Counted from the first letter of the stretch, positions 26,858-36,927 are shown. The stretch: 49,950 nucleotides of DNA from Thermoguttaceae bacterium (GCA_025062105.1 JANXAQ010000049.1:1-49950), one strand, 5' to 3'. The notes: a model not told the origin generated them from the sequence alone. Numbers and translations: made by a program.

Positions 26858-27499
26858 ATGAGCAGTACGAGGAGTTTGGCGGAAGCGTTGGCCAATTGCC
26901 AGCGGGATGTGGCCTTGCAGATGGTACGGGATCAACTGGCAGCCGGGATCCCGGCTCCGGTGATTGTGGCCGAGTGTAACCGGGGTATGACCCTGCTGGG
27001 CGATCGGTTTGCCCAAGGGGAGTGTTTCCTCCCGGAGCTGATGTTTGGCGGCATGATCATGAAAGAGATCCTGGCAGAACTAGGGCCCCATCTGAGCCAG
27101 CAGCAGCTTGGTCCGCCGGTTGGCAAAGCCGTCATTGGCACAGTGCAGCACGATGTGCACGACATCGGCAAAGACATTGTCGTAATGATGCTCCGGGGGG
27201 TAGGCTTTGAAGTGGTGGATTTAGGGGTGGATGTGCCGCCGGAAAAGTTCGTCGAAGCCGTTCGGCAACATCAGCCGCATGTGGTCGGCATGAGCATCCT
27301 GCTGACGACCTGTTTTCCCTCAGTTAGCAAAACGGTAGAAGCCCTTCGGGCTGCTGGGCTTCGGGACCAGGTCAAAATCATGCTTGGCGGCGCAGCCGCC
27401 AGTGAACTGCTAAAGCAGAATACCGGATGCGACTTTTACGGCAAAACCGCCGTGGATGGGATGAAATACGCCTGCCAGCTAGTTGGTGCAACCGCTTAA
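26858..27499 (+). CDS. Corrinoid (B12)-binding methyl-carrier protein
   Basis: A 213-residue two-domain corrinoid protein of the MtbC/MttC/methionine-synthase type. The N-terminal helical cap (residues about 5-85, with ECFLPELMFGGMIMKEIL) covers the cofactor. The Rossmann-like domain carries the DxHxxG motif as DVHDIG at residues 99-104, with His101 the expected lower cobalt ligand. It also has the usual VGMSILLTTCF and IMLGGAAAS segments of B12 domains. It shuttles a methyl group for the UroD-fold enzyme encoded just upstream. ATG is preceded by AAGGAG. No corrinoid-reactivating ATPase and no substrate-specific methyltransferase partner is in the window. Confidence 0.92.
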   Translation: MSSTRSLAEALANCQRDVALQMVRDQLAAGIPAPVIVAECNRGMTLLGDRFAQGECFLPELMFGGMIMKEILAELGPHLSQQQLGPPVGKAVIGTVQHDVHDIGKDIVVMMLRGVGFEVVDLGVDVPPEKFVEAVRQHQPHVVGMSILLTTCFPSVSKTVEALRAAGLRDQVKIMLGGAAASELLKQNTGCDFYGKTAVDGMKYACQLVGATA

Positions 27500-27688
27500 A
27501 GAGCAAACAGCTAAGCCATTTCTCCCAAGAAGAGGGCAAGCACCATCCAAAAAACACCTCCCGCTCTCCCTCAAGAGCTTCTGGATCATCCCTATCGACG
27601 AGGAACCAAGGAGTTGGCCCTTCCGAAGAGGCTCGCTCTTGTGTGATGGATTTCCTCTCCCACAATGGCCAAAACGATTGCCTCACCT

Positions 27689-27906
27689 AGGGGTATAACA
27701 AACTTCCAAAAAGAAGCCCACCGTTCCTTTGGAGAAATGGCACCATTAGGGAAAGATCCTTTGGAAGATCGGGAAGTGTTTGGTTCTAGAAACCATTGTG
27801 CCTATATTGCCTGTTTTAGCCATTCAATTTCCTTCCACAAACTTTCGGCCTTTTCCTAAAGTGATGTCCGAGCACCTGACCTCTAACTTGTTTATAACAG
27901 CGAGTT
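27689..27906 (+). repeat. Family E element, copy E2
   Basis: A shortened E copy (about 218 bp). It contains CCTTTGGAGAAATGGCACC, CTATATTGCCTGTTTTAGCC and an end TTGTTTATAACAGCGAG. The left end is degraded (GGGTATAACAAAC). Confidence 0.55.
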
Positions 27907-28197
27907 CGAAGTGATGGCCATTGATCGGGTAGGATCAAAAACCAGGAATTTCAGCAGACAAACAAAGGTAACTCTTCAATCCGAAGGAAAGCGGCAAAAA
28001 GCCCCGGAACCCCCCTGCTTTTTCCCAAAAGGGGCAAGAGGAATTCGCCTTTTCCGGACATGGGGAGAGATTATATAATTGCAATTTTAGGGCCTAATCT
28101 ATAGAATCCACCAGTTTGGGGGATAGGCCTCCGACACTTCTAAATGCTCCAGGCTCCAAAACACTCACTGGGAGGCAGTCCAATTGGGGCCACATCC

Positions 28198-28508
28198 CCG
28201 TATCTGGCTCGCTGTTATACACATTTTGGGAGGTATTTCCAATCCCAACGGCAGCAAATGCTTGCCCCCAGATAAGGGAATACCCAACCTTTCTAGAGAA
28301 GCTACTTGTTCCTTTGTAAGGAAGAAATTGTAGCATTTAGGAAAGAATCACTTCCAAGAACAAAAAGTGCTTTGTTTCAAAGAATCTCTTAGCTAGATCG
28401 CCTATTTTATCCCTTCTGCGTTGTTCAACTAGCTTTTGGGATTTGCCTAAAGTGAAGTTCGAACGCTTCAACGCCAATATAACAGCCAGCCGTATCTGGT
28501 GGGATAAA
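28198..28508 (+). repeat. Family E element, copy E3
   Basis: A complete copy of about 310 bp with inverted ends GGCTCGCTGTTATACAC and ATATAACAGCCAGCC. It is the reference for the E family. It ends about 95 bases before the aminotransferase gene. Confidence 0.7.
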
Positions 28509-28602
28509 GGAGTTTTGGAGTATTTCCCTCTAGTGGGGATTTCCATAGGACTCAATTGGACTCAATAGTGGGGGAGATGGCCCGTTAGGTTGGATTTGTG
28601 GG

Positions 28603-29871
28603 ATGGACACACCGCGAGAACCAGAGAGTCCGCCGATCTGGGATCAGCCGTTTTCTATTCGGGTAGCCGACCGGGTGAACCGGCTTCCGGCCTATCTTTT
28701 TGCCCAGATTAACAAATTGCTCTATCAAAAACGGCGGGCTGGGGATGATGTGATTGATCTGGGCATGGGCAACCCCTCGGATCCACCTCATCCGATGGTG
28801 GTGGAGAAATTGGCCGAGGCAGCACGGAATCCAGATAACCACGGTTATGCCCCTGCTTGGGGGCTTCTAAACCTCCGACGGGAGGTGGCCGGCAAATATT
28901 TCCGTCAACATGGCGTCCGACTAGACCCAGAACGGGAAATCCTGGTGTGTTTGGGTTCCAAGGAGGGTTTCAGCCATATGTGTTTGGCCCTGTTAGGGCC
29001 GGGCGATACCGCTATTGTGCCTGCACCGTCGTATCCCCCGCATTTATACGGGGTGATGTTAGCTGCCGCCAATGCCATCCTCCTGGAAGTCAGTAACCCG
29101 GAAAATTTCCTGCGCAATGTGGCCTATACCTGCCAACATCTGTATCCGACGCCCAAGCTGGTCATTGTCAACTTTCCGCACAATCCGACTACCACCGTGG
29201 TAGAAGGGGACTTTTATGTGGACCTGGTTCGACTTGCTCGCCGCTACGGGTTTATGGTCATTAGTGACTTAGCCTATGCAGATATAACGTTTGATGGGTA
29301 TCGGGCGCCGAGCTTTTTGGCGGCTCCAGGGGCCATGGATGTGGGCGTGGAATTCACGACCATGAGCAAAGGCTACAATATGGCCGGTTGGCGGGTGGGC
29401 TTTTGTGCCGGCAATGCAGAGATGGTGCGGGCCTTAGCCACCATTAAGAGTTACTACGATTATGGGATGTTCCGGCCCATCCAGATAGCGGCCATCATAG
29501 CTCTTCGCCACACCGAAGCTGCGGTGGAAGAGCAGGCTCGGATTTATCAATCGCGGCGAGATGTGCTCTGCGAGGGTCTAGAACGACTTGGCTGGCCTAT
29601 CACTCGACCTAAAGCCACTATGTTCGTCTGGGCCAAGATACCCGAACCGTGGGCCAGCCAAATGTCTTCGATCGACTTTGCCATGAAATTGCTCAAAGAG
29701 GCTGACGTAGCCGTCAGTCCCGGGGGCGGCTTCGGCGCTGCCGGAGAAGGCTATCTCCGATTGGCCCTGATTGAAAACGAACAGCGCCTCCGGCAGGCAG
29801 TTCGACAAATTGCCCGTTGCTTAGGCCAAAAGCCCTTGGCCAAACCAGAACCGAGCCCTACCTCCAGGTAA
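28603..29871 (+). CDS. PLP-dependent aminotransferase, AlaC-like
   Basis: A 422-residue class I/II aminotransferase, cytoplasmic and PLP-dependent, most like the AlaC/YfdZ alanine-transaminase group and near LL-diaminopimelate aminotransferases. Visible signatures: [19 protein letters not shown] at the N-terminus, [16 protein letters not shown] around the cofactor pocket, [13 protein letters not shown], and [18 protein letters not shown] with the Schiff-base lysine. [20 protein letters not shown] near the end carries the substrate-carboxylate arginine. Alanine-glutamate or alanine-2-oxoglutarate exchange is the likely role; lysine-pathway use cannot be excluded. ATG at 28603 has only a weak purine stretch before it. 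It is probably monocistronic. Confidence 0.88.
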   Translation: MDTPREPESPPIWDQPFSIRVADRVNRLPAYLFAQINKLLYQKRRAGDDVIDLGMGNPSDPPHPMVVEKLAEAARNPDNHGYAPAWGLLNLRREVAGKYFRQHGVRLDPEREILVCLGSKEGFSHMCLALLGPGDTAIVPAPSYPPHLYGVMLAAANAILLEVSNPENFLRNVAYTCQHLYPTPKLVIVNFPHNPTTTVVEGDFYVDLVRLARRYGFMVISDLAYADITFDGYRAPSFLAAPGAMDVGVEFTTMSKGYNMAGWRVGFCAGNAEMVRALATIKSYYDYGMFRPIQIAAIIALRHTEAAVEEQARIYQSRRDVLCEGLERLGWPITRPKATMFVWAKIPEPWASQMSSIDFAMKLLKEADVAVSPGGGFGAAGEGYLRLALIENEQRLRQAVRQIARCLGQKPLAKPEPSPTSR

Positions 29872-30482
29872 ACCCCCTTGGCCTCCATACATCTTCCCCA
29901 GAGGCAATGGGTGGGAGATTCGGCTGGCACCCCCCCACATCTTGGGTAGAGAAAACCACTCCTGGAGATACCCAATGAGCTAAGGGGAGAAGGATATACT
30001 GGGGAACCAAGGGGAGGTAGGGATTCTCCATTAGGAGGAACGCCTCTGCTAGGAATAGGAAAGGTTCCGCCTTTTGGTGTTTTTCCCTTTTTTTAGCGGT
30101 AGCTAGCCCAAATAGGTTTGAGCATCCCTGGAGACCATATCCCATTCAACCCCGGGCTGAAGACCTTTCCAAAATGGCTTATGGCCTTTCCACAGGTTAG
30201 GCTGCTAGGCATCCCAAAGGGCTTGGCTGGGAGCCACTGAAGCCAGCTGCTCCCAAAGAGCAAGTCCCCCCTAAAGAGGAACTTTTCGGAAAGCACAATT
30301 TTTTCAATCCCCCACCCGGCATTTCCGAACGGGTGTCTGGATTGGCGTGAATATGTTTTGGCTAGCTTCTCCCCGGAACTGAGGAGGCACTTACCCTTCG
30401 GGTGGATTAGGACTCGGTGCCGGGAACCCGAAAGTATCGGTTGGGCAAACGGCACCGCTCAGACAACCCAAATGCCAAATGA
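29872..30482. other. Intergenic stretch, partial repeat only
   Basis: About 30198-30300 (GGTTAGGCTGCTAGGCATCC, GGCTGGGAGCC, AAAGAGGAACTTTTCGG) matches 18008-18110. No gene is supported in the rest. Confidence 0.4.
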
Positions 30483-30483
30483 A

Positions 30484-30522
30484 AAAAGGAGGGTTTCCGC
30501 TCGCCGTATCGGAAACCCTCCC
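30484..30522 (-). terminator. Strong intrinsic terminator on the minus strand
   Basis: A 12-bp perfect G/C-rich stem (GGAGGGTTTCCG/CGGAAACCCTCC) with a ten-base loop, followed on the minus strand by TTTTTTC. The plus-strand reading has no T-tract. No minus-strand protein gene lies upstream of it. Confidence 0.75.
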
Positions 30523-30600
30523 ACAGGCTGACCGAACATCGCACTACTAAAGCACGCTGTCCGGAGACCCACAGCCGTAGAACAGTCTATCGGCCAAGGG
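30523..30600 (-). ncRNA. Candidate small structured RNA
   Basis: Minus-strand sequence just before the terminator folds into an outer GGCTG/CAGCC stem enclosing a CCGGACA/TGTTCGG helix (one G-U pair) with a loop of about 19 bases. Upstream lies a GCCG/CGGC hairpin. There is no open frame. I do not recognise the motif (it is not SRP, tmRNA, 6S or RNase P by their core motifs). The 5' end is unknown. Confidence 0.4.
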
Positions 30601-30833
30601 GCTAGAAGTCTTTAACCCCCCCACTCTGCTAAGCATTTCTTGAAAAATCGGCATAAAAGGCCGATGGAAATACTTCTGTATCCCTTCAGCCGAGTGAAAC
30701 CCCACCCTCTGCCACCGTGGGAGAGGTCGGCCGAGCCGAAGGCGAAGCCGGGGGAGGGAGCAAAAAAGCCGGTTGACCGCCTCATTTCGCCCTCAGCCTA
30801 CCTTCTCCCGCCAGGGAAGAGGAGAAAAATAAG

Positions 30834-31023
30834 GGAACCTCCGCAAAATACTGAACATATAGTGAACTTTATGAACTTTGGATTCTATAGGCATTGGGTT
30901 CTCCTTCCCGAATACCTACTATGTATTGGGTACTAGCAATGCTAACAACCCTATATATTGGGTCAGAGGGGATAAAAGCCAAAATGGTATAAAAATATCT
31001 CCTTTGAAAGAGGTAGAGGTTCC
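30834..31023 (+). repeat. Family A element, copy A13
   Basis: A complete copy from GGAACCTCCGCAAAATACTG to GGTAGAGGTTCC, flanked on both sides by TAAG (30830-30833 and 31024-31027), a likely 4-bp target duplication. Confidence 0.88.
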
Positions 31024-31272
31024 TAAGCTCACTCCATTTCGGTTGAAAGGGTACATGGCTCCTTGAGCGGACTGGGTTGACTGACTACGGGCAATCTTGC
31101 CTTGTTTTGCTTGCTTGGAAAGAATTCTTCCTTTGCCTGGCTGATATTATCTTTCTTACCCCAAAGATTTTCCCATTTTGCCTGAAGTTCCTCTCTCCCA
31201 ACGGAACCGATTGGGATATAATAGGCAAACGTTTGTCCCTCCTTTGCTTGGAGCGATGAGGTGTATTCTGCC

Positions 31273-32979
31273 ATGGCCAAACCAACCGAACCTACCGATT
31301 TTATTCGAGAAATCATTATGGAGGATCTTCGCACTGGCCGATTCGGCGGGCGGGTCCATACTCGGTTTCCGCCAGAACCGAACGGGTACTTACATATCGG
31401 CCATGCCAAAGCGATTATTCTGAACTACAGCATCGCCAAGGAGTTTGGCGGCAAATTTAACCTCCGGTACGACGATACTAACCCGGTCAAAGAATCCCAG
31501 GAATATATCGACGCCATTCGGGAAGATGTACGTTGGTTAGGTGCCGATTGGGAAGACCGGGAATTTTATGCTTCGGATTATTTCGAGCAGCTTTACCAGT
31601 GGGCTGTGCAACTGATCAAAATGGGCAAAGCCTATGTGTGCGATCTGTCGGCAGACGAGATCCGGGAGTATCGGGGTACGCTGACCCAGCCGGGCCGAAA
31701 TAGCCCCTATCGGGATCGAAGTGTGGAGGAAAATCTGGACCTATTCGCCCGGATGCGGGCCGGAGAGTTTCCTGATGGCTCTCGCACGTTGCGGGCCAAG
31801 ATCGACATGGCGCATCCTAATCTGAACATGCGCGATCCGGTCATGTACCGGATCCTTCATGTTCCCCATCCGCATGTGGGGGATAAGTGGTGCATTTATC
31901 CGACATACGACTGGGCCCACGGACAGTCCGATTCCATCGAAGGTATTACCCACTCCATCTGTACGCTGGAGTTTGAAAACCATCGGCCGCTTTACGATTG
32001 GTTTTTGGAGCAGTTGGGCATTTATCATCCTCGCCAGATTGAGTTTGCCCGGTTGAACCTTACCTATACGGTCCTCAGCAAGCGGAAACTGCTTCAGTTG
32101 GTGCGGGAGAAGTTGGTCAGCGGCTGGGATGATCCACGGATGCCTACCATCCGGGCTTTGCGCCGCCGGGGCTATACGCCGGAGGCCATTTGGTTGTTTT
32201 GCCGAACCATCGGAGTGGCCAAACAGGACAGTGTGGTGGATATTCAACTTTTGGAGCATTGTTTGCGGCAGGACCTGAACAAAAGTGCCCAGCGGGTGAT
32301 GGCTGTTCTGCGGCCGCTCCGAGTGGTCATCGAAAACTATCCGGAAGGCCAAGTCGAATACCTGGATGCGGTCAACAATCCGGAAGACCCCGCTATGGGT
32401 GTTCGGAAAGTGCCCTTTTCTCGGGTCATTTACATTGAGCAGGACGATTTTCGGCTGGTGCCGCCTCCGAAGTATTATCGGCTTTCGCCTGGCCGGGAGG
32501 TTCGGCTCCGTTGGGCTTATCTGATCACTTGCCGGGAGGTCGTTAAGGATGCAGCCACCGGTGAGGTGGTAGAGCTCCGATGTACTTATGATCCGGCAAC
32601 GCGAGGCGGCAATACGCCCGACGGCCGAAAGGTCAAAGGCACCATCCATTGGGTTTCGGCCGCTCATGCCGTGCCGGCCGAAGTCCGCCTATATGATTAT
32701 TTGTTAACCATTCCTTACCCAGACGAACTTCCCGAAGAAGAAAATTGGCTCAACTATATCAACCCCAATTCGCTTCAGGTGCTTACCGGCTGCATGGTGG
32801 AGCCGAGTTTGGCAGCCGCTCAGCCCGGCGAGCGTTTCCAATTTGAGAGACTCGGCTATTTCTGCGTGGATCCGGACAGCCGGCCTGGTCGGCTGGTCTT
32901 TAACCGCACCGTCACCTTAAAAGACACTTGGGCCAAGATCGAAAAGTCGCTCCAAACCCAACAGGCCGACGAACCATAA
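31273..32979 (+). CDS. glnS: Glutaminyl-tRNA synthetase
   Basis: Cytoplasmic class I synthetase that charges tRNA(Gln) with glutamine using ATP. The 568-residue protein has the HIGH motif in [14 protein letters not shown] (residues about 33-46), [14 protein letters not shown] and [19 protein letters not shown]. It also has [11 protein letters not shown], the KMSKS-type loop in its GlnRS form, and [17 protein letters not shown]. The C-terminal anticodon-binding beta-barrels follow ([30 protein letters not shown]). These distinguish it from a glutamyl enzyme. Length is normal for GlnS. The start at 31273 ([14 protein letters not shown]) matches the family N-terminus; a GTG at 31261 would add four residues. 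Confidence 0.96.
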   Translation: MAKPTEPTDFIREIIMEDLRTGRFGGRVHTRFPPEPNGYLHIGHAKAIILNYSIAKEFGGKFNLRYDDTNPVKESQEYIDAIREDVRWLGADWEDREFYASDYFEQLYQWAVQLIKMGKAYVCDLSADEIREYRGTLTQPGRNSPYRDRSVEENLDLFARMRAGEFPDGSRTLRAKIDMAHPNLNMRDPVMYRILHVPHPHVGDKWCIYPTYDWAHGQSDSIEGITHSICTLEFENHRPLYDWFLEQLGIYHPRQIEFARLNLTYTVLSKRKLLQLVREKLVSGWDDPRMPTIRALRRRGYTPEAIWLFCRTIGVAKQDSVVDIQLLEHCLRQDLNKSAQRVMAVLRPLRVVIENYPEGQVEYLDAVNNPEDPAMGVRKVPFSRVIYIEQDDFRLVPPPKYYRLSPGREVRLRWAYLITCREVVKDAATGEVVELRCTYDPATRGGNTPDGRKVKGTIHWVSAAHAVPAEVRLYDYLLTIPYPDELPEEENWLNYINPNSLQVLTGCMVEPSLAAAQPGERFQFERLGYFCVDPDSRPGRLVFNRTVTLKDTWAKIEKSLQTQQADEP

Positions 32980-32984
32980 TCTTA

Positions 32985-33205
32985 TTCCCGCCCAAGCGGA
33001 AATCTAAAACTCGATTAGAGATACTTTTTACTTGTACCGCTTCTGCCGAGTAGAGAAAAGTATAGATTTTTTCTCCAGAAGTTACCCTCGATTGTGATTC
33101 CCGGCAAGCAGCAGTGCAGGCTTGTTCCTGGGAAAGCGGGAATCCAAATTCTGCCTGTATATTGAGGAACTGTCCTGCTGTCGCAGGGATGACAGGTTAC
33201 CTGCA
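32985..33205. repeat. Cluster of short REP-like palindromes
   Basis: Pieces such as TTATTCCCGCCCAAGCGG, GTGATTCCCGGCAAGCAG, AAAGCGGGAATCC and TGTCGCAGGGATGACAGG form imperfect inverted repeats between glnS and the oxidoreductase gene. Confidence 0.45.
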
Positions 33206-33251
33206 TTAGTCTAAGATATTGCCCAGCTTTCGAGCTGGAAGGAGTTTTTGC

Positions 33252-35123
33252 ATGGATACCCATCAGCGGGTGCTGTTTGTGGATGTGGGCACAGGCTATT
33301 ACCGAATCGATCGGTTTCCAGTGGGCGAACCGTTCTTCGGACCGGTGGATCTGGGCTTGCATTTAGCCGGTCGATTCAATTCGCTGAATATCGGGGTAGG
33401 GCTTTTGGCTGGTTCGATTTTGCCTGGCTCGAACCGATTAATCATCACCGGCTTTTCGCCCTGTTGGGGTGGGTTTTATATTTCCACCATGGGCGGGGCG
33501 GCTTTAGTGTTTGACAATTTAGGTCTGAATATGCTGGCTTTGGTAGGTCGAGCTGCTCAGCCCTCGATTTTGTATCTGAATCGGGCCGGCGGTGACCATG
33601 TGGAAGTGGAACTATCGGCCGTGGATATTCATACCGTCTGGGAGCAAGGCGGTGTATATGCTATGATGCAAACCGCTCTGCAGCGCTACGGAGGCCGATA
33701 TAGCACCGATCCGCGGGTATTGGTTGTAGGACCGGCCGCCGAAAACACCGACTTCGGTGCCATCGCCTCAGCCCCGATCATCCAAGGGAAACTCACCTCC
33801 GCCGAAACCTGGGCCGGCCGCGGCGGCATGGGAACCAAAATGCTACGCGATCACAATCTGGCCGCCATCATCTTCGGCGGTACTCACATCGACGAAGATT
33901 TCCGCGACCGCAAAGTGGCCGACCAATGGTTCGCCGACAAATATAACAAACGCCTCATGGCCGTCGATTTCGAAGCAACCACAAAATACCGCTTTGACCC
34001 AAAATTTCAGACCGGCGGCACATTCGGTGTTAATTTTGCCACCATGGGCGGAAGACTCCTCTACTGCAACTACCGCAGCATCTACGACTCGGAAGACCGC
34101 CGCCGGCAGATCCACCAACGTTTCGTCGTAGAACATTATCTTCGGCAATTCAACGAAGAAACGATCCAACCAAAACGCCAATGTGATTGCGGCGAACCCT
34201 GTCCGGCAGTCTGCAAAAAACAGTACGGTAAATATAAAAAGGACTACGAGCCTTACCAGGCACTGGGGCCGCTGTGTGGCATTTTCGATCAACGCGCCGC
34301 TGAACAACTAGTTCACCATGTGGATACGGCCGGTTTCGACGCCATCTCTGCCGGCGGCGTGCTGGCTTGGCTGATGGATTGTCTGGACACCGGCTTGCTG
34401 CGCCCAGAAGAACTGGGAGTGCAGGATCGGCCCCATTGGAACTTGGACCAGTTCGATGTCGTAAGCGATTCCGCCCACAACGCCCAATTGGGCATCCAAC
34501 TAGTCGACAGTATCCTGGCTCGACGAGGCATCCTGCAACTAGCCGAAGGCGCACGCCGCTTAGCACGCCAACTTTCTCGTGAACGGGGCAAGGCTATCTT
34601 GGATTGTTTTGTTCATGTTGGGTTCGGCCGCCGCGGTTGGATGGTCCCCAACCAATATTGGACCCCCGGAGTGTTGGCTCCTATGGCGATTATGGGCAAA
34701 TACTTCATGTACTATGGATATGACTTTCTCCCGCCACGGGAATTAGGTCGCCGAAATGCTCAACAGTTTATGAATGAACTTATCCTGGACAACTCCGGCA
34801 TGTGCCGATTCCACCGGGCATGGGCCGAAATCATGATCCCCGAAATCATCGGCGCCCTGTATGGCAAAAAAGAGAAATACTGCCAACAAATTTCTATCAC
34901 GGCTAGTCGAATCCATAGCCGAAATGCCTCGATCTACTGGGAGTCCGAACGCAATATCGACTTCGTGTTCAGCTTCCTGCAGCGCAAACGAGACATCGAA
35001 GGCGAACACCATCCGGAACTGGACGCCTGGCTCCACCGATATCAGACCAACCGTTCCGAAGCTGCTCTGGACTTCTGGTACGAAATGCACAAAGGTGCCC
35101 ATGAGCTTCTGCGCGAATTTTAA
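33252..35123 (+). CDS. Aldehyde:ferredoxin oxidoreductase family (tungsten type)
   Basis: A 623-residue oxidoreductase that oxidises aldehydes or related substrates and passes electrons to ferredoxin, with a tungsten bis-pterin centre and one 4Fe-4S cluster. Evidence: an N-terminal pterin-binding region (GFSPCWGGFYISTMGGAAL), the signature AGRGGMGTKMLRDHNLAAII, cysteines 311, 313, 317 and 321 in CDCGEPCPAVC, and a late Cys518 in NSGMCRFH, in the order seen in AOR proteins. The cysteine spacing departs from the common CxxC/xxxC layout, so it may be a divergent subgroup. The substrate is unknown. ATG follows AAGGAG by eight bases; an earlier in-frame ATG at 33219 is less likely. It is soluble and monocistronic. 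Confidence 0.88.
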   Translation: MDTHQRVLFVDVGTGYYRIDRFPVGEPFFGPVDLGLHLAGRFNSLNIGVGLLAGSILPGSNRLIITGFSPCWGGFYISTMGGAALVFDNLGLNMLALVGRAAQPSILYLNRAGGDHVEVELSAVDIHTVWEQGGVYAMMQTALQRYGGRYSTDPRVLVVGPAAENTDFGAIASAPIIQGKLTSAETWAGRGGMGTKMLRDHNLAAIIFGGTHIDEDFRDRKVADQWFADKYNKRLMAVDFEATTKYRFDPKFQTGGTFGVNFATMGGRLLYCNYRSIYDSEDRRRQIHQRFVVEHYLRQFNEETIQPKRQCDCGEPCPAVCKKQYGKYKKDYEPYQALGPLCGIFDQRAAEQLVHHVDTAGFDAISAGGVLAWLMDCLDTGLLRPEELGVQDRPHWNLDQFDVVSDSAHNAQLGIQLVDSILARRGILQLAEGARRLARQLSRERGKAILDCFVHVGFGRRGWMVPNQYWTPGVLAPMAIMGKYFMYYGYDFLPPRELGRRNAQQFMNELILDNSGMCRFHRAWAEIMIPEIIGALYGKKEKYCQQISITASRIHSRNASIYWESERNIDFVFSFLQRKRDIEGEHHPELDAWLHRYQTNRSEAALDFWYEMHKGAHELLREF

Positions 35124-35188
35124 AGCTCCCTCAACCCGCCCGACTTGCCCAAACAAAGCTGAATCAAAATCCATGGATTCTTCCGTTA

Positions 35189-35343
35189 GCTCAGCTCGAC
35201 TTTTGCCATTTTTTTCCTAACGGATTTTCTTTCCAGCCGTTACGGCCACCCACCTGTATTTCACCTAATTACCTAACCCCCCAAGAGCTACAAGCGGTAG
35301 CATCTCCCCTCCGAGGCAAGGCCAAAAATGAAAAAAGTCGAAC
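35189..35343 (-). repeat. Family B element, copy B15
   Basis: A reverse B copy between TA (35187-35188 and 35344-35345), with a short extra left-end repeat (GCTCAGCTCGAC). It ends 44 bases before the glycoside hydrolase start, and its terminus contributes a false in-frame ATG at 35328. Confidence 0.8.
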
Positions 35344-35387
35344 TAGAATGCTCCGGACACTCTGTTGCTCTGAGGAAAACAGAAGCG

Positions 35388-36692
35388 ATGAAAAAACGAT
35401 CGGTACTGACTTTAATGAGTATTTTTCTTTTCACCGGAACAGGCCTCCTCAGCCCCGCAGCGGAGCAGCCCCCGGTACGCCTACCGGTCGAGTTGCCAGA
35501 ACCAGTAATCCCTGAATGTTTGGGAGTAAACATCCACTTTACCGACCCTCGGCCGGGCGAAATAGAGATGTTGGCCGAGGCTGGTTTCCGCTGGATCCGA
35601 ATGGACCTAAGCTGGGCCGCTACGGAGCCCCGAAAGGGACAATACGACTTTTCGGCCTACGATCGGCTCATGGAAGTCCTTCAGAAGCACCAACTCCGAG
35701 CGTTGCTGATTCTAGACTATCATAATCGGTTCTACGATCAGGGCCTGTCTCCTTACACGGAAGAAGGCAGGCAGGCCATGGCTCGCTGGGCCGCCGCCGC
35801 TACACAACGCTACCAAGGCCGAGGCATCCTCTGGGAAATGTACAATGAACCTAATATCCCCCAGTTTTGGAAACCTAAACCTAATCCAGAACATTACATC
35901 CTGTTGGCCAAAGCAGTAGGCAAAGCCATTCGGCAAGTGGCTCCTAAAGAGCTTTATATCGGCCCTGCTACCTCCCAGATCGACATGAAGTTTCTGGAAG
36001 CCTGCTTTCAAGGCGGGCTGCTAGAATATTGGGATGCTGTCTCCGTACATCCTTATCGCCAATCGCCGCCGGAAACCGTCCGCCCAGAATACACCAAACT
36101 GCGTACATTAATCAACAAATATGCCCCACCTGGGAAGAAAATCCCCATTCTTTCTGGCGAATGGGGATATAGCGCGGTCTGGAAAAACTTTAACGAAGAT
36201 AAACAGGGTAAATATCTGGCCCGACAATTTTTGATCAATCTTCTGTCGGAGGTTCACCTTTCCATCTGGTATGATTGGCACGACGACGGCCCCGACCCAA
36301 ATGAACCTGAGCATCATTTCGGCACAGTTCGGCACCGGTATTTCCAGGGACGTCAGCCGGTCTATGATCCAAAGCCGGCCTACTGGGCTGCCAAAACACT
36401 GAGCAGCCAATTGAAGGGATTCCGATTGGCCCAGCCCATCTGCCTAGATTCCCAGGAAGACTATCTCCTGCAATTTCAGCGGGGCAAGGAAAGTCGATGG
36501 GTGGCTTGGACACTAGCCCACCAGCCTAAGGAACGACAGCTCCCCCTTCCTGAGGGCAAATATGCTTTGTTCAGCCACACCGGCCAGCCGATGGGCAGCC
36601 AAACTGCTGGCCCCAAGGGGATGGTGCTTACCTTAACGGATGCACCTCAATATATTATACCTCTTTCAAGGGACAATAAGACTACCCATTAG
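35388..36692 (+). CDS. Secreted clan-A glycoside hydrolase
   Basis: A 434-residue exported protein with signal peptide MKKRSVLTLMSIFLFTGTG, followed by a (beta/alpha)8-barrel. The acid/base glutamate is in LWEMYNEPNIPQFW and the nucleophile glutamate in ILSGEWGYSAVW; these are the strand-4 and strand-7 positions of clan A families such as 5, 39 and 51. IRMDLSWAATEPRKGQYDF and VSVHPYRQSPPETV support the barrel. I lean to a GH39- or GH5-like enzyme acting on a plant-type polysaccharide, but the family is not settled. Chain ends follow a short beta domain. I start at ATG 35388, which begins the signal peptide; ATG 35328 lies in repeat B15. It is likely periplasmic or secreted. Confidence 0.82.
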   Translation: MKKRSVLTLMSIFLFTGTGLLSPAAEQPPVRLPVELPEPVIPECLGVNIHFTDPRPGEIEMLAEAGFRWIRMDLSWAATEPRKGQYDFSAYDRLMEVLQKHQLRALLILDYHNRFYDQGLSPYTEEGRQAMARWAAAATQRYQGRGILWEMYNEPNIPQFWKPKPNPEHYILLAKAVGKAIRQVAPKELYIGPATSQIDMKFLEACFQGGLLEYWDAVSVHPYRQSPPETVRPEYTKLRTLINKYAPPGKKIPILSGEWGYSAVWKNFNEDKQGKYLARQFLINLLSEVHLSIWYDWHDDGPDPNEPEHHFGTVRHRYFQGRQPVYDPKPAYWAAKTLSSQLKGFRLAQPICLDSQEDYLLQFQRGKESRWVAWTLAHQPKERQLPLPEGKYALFSHTGQPMGSQTAGPKGMVLTLTDAPQYIIPLSRDNKTTH

Positions 36693-36744
36693 AGCAATGC
36701 AGATGGAATTCAGTTACGCACCGGGCAGGATAAAAAATTAGGGA

Positions 36745-36927
36745 GGAATCTCTGCATAATTCAAAAAGGAGATGGTTTTCCACTATTTTGGTGCCCTCCC
36801 CTTATAACCCACCAATATATAGGGATTGCTAGCACTGCTAGCCCCTACTAATTAGGTATTGGATGGCGGCAGCTAAAAAACGCAGCGAATCAAAAAAACA
36901 TATATGTTCAGGATTATCCAGAGGTTC
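36745..36927 (-). repeat. Family A element, copy A14
   Basis: A reverse copy from GGAATCTCTGCATAATTC to ATCCAGAGGTTCC. Its GGATGGCGGCAGCTAAAAAA segment is the unfilled counterpart of the B11 insertion point in A7. Confidence 0.82.

Noticed and set aside
30523..30600. SRP RNA, 6S RNA or RNase P RNA at the orphan terminator
   Set aside because: The GGAAGnAGC-type SRP tip, the 6S open-bubble layout and the RNase P core motifs are not seen.
31741..32667. 308-residue minus-strand frame inside glnS
   Set aside because: It is the antisense shadow of a well-supported synthetase gene, with codon bias explained by the sense strand.
33843..34307. Minus-strand frames inside the AOR gene
   Set aside because: Shadows of a GC-biased sense gene carrying clear motifs.
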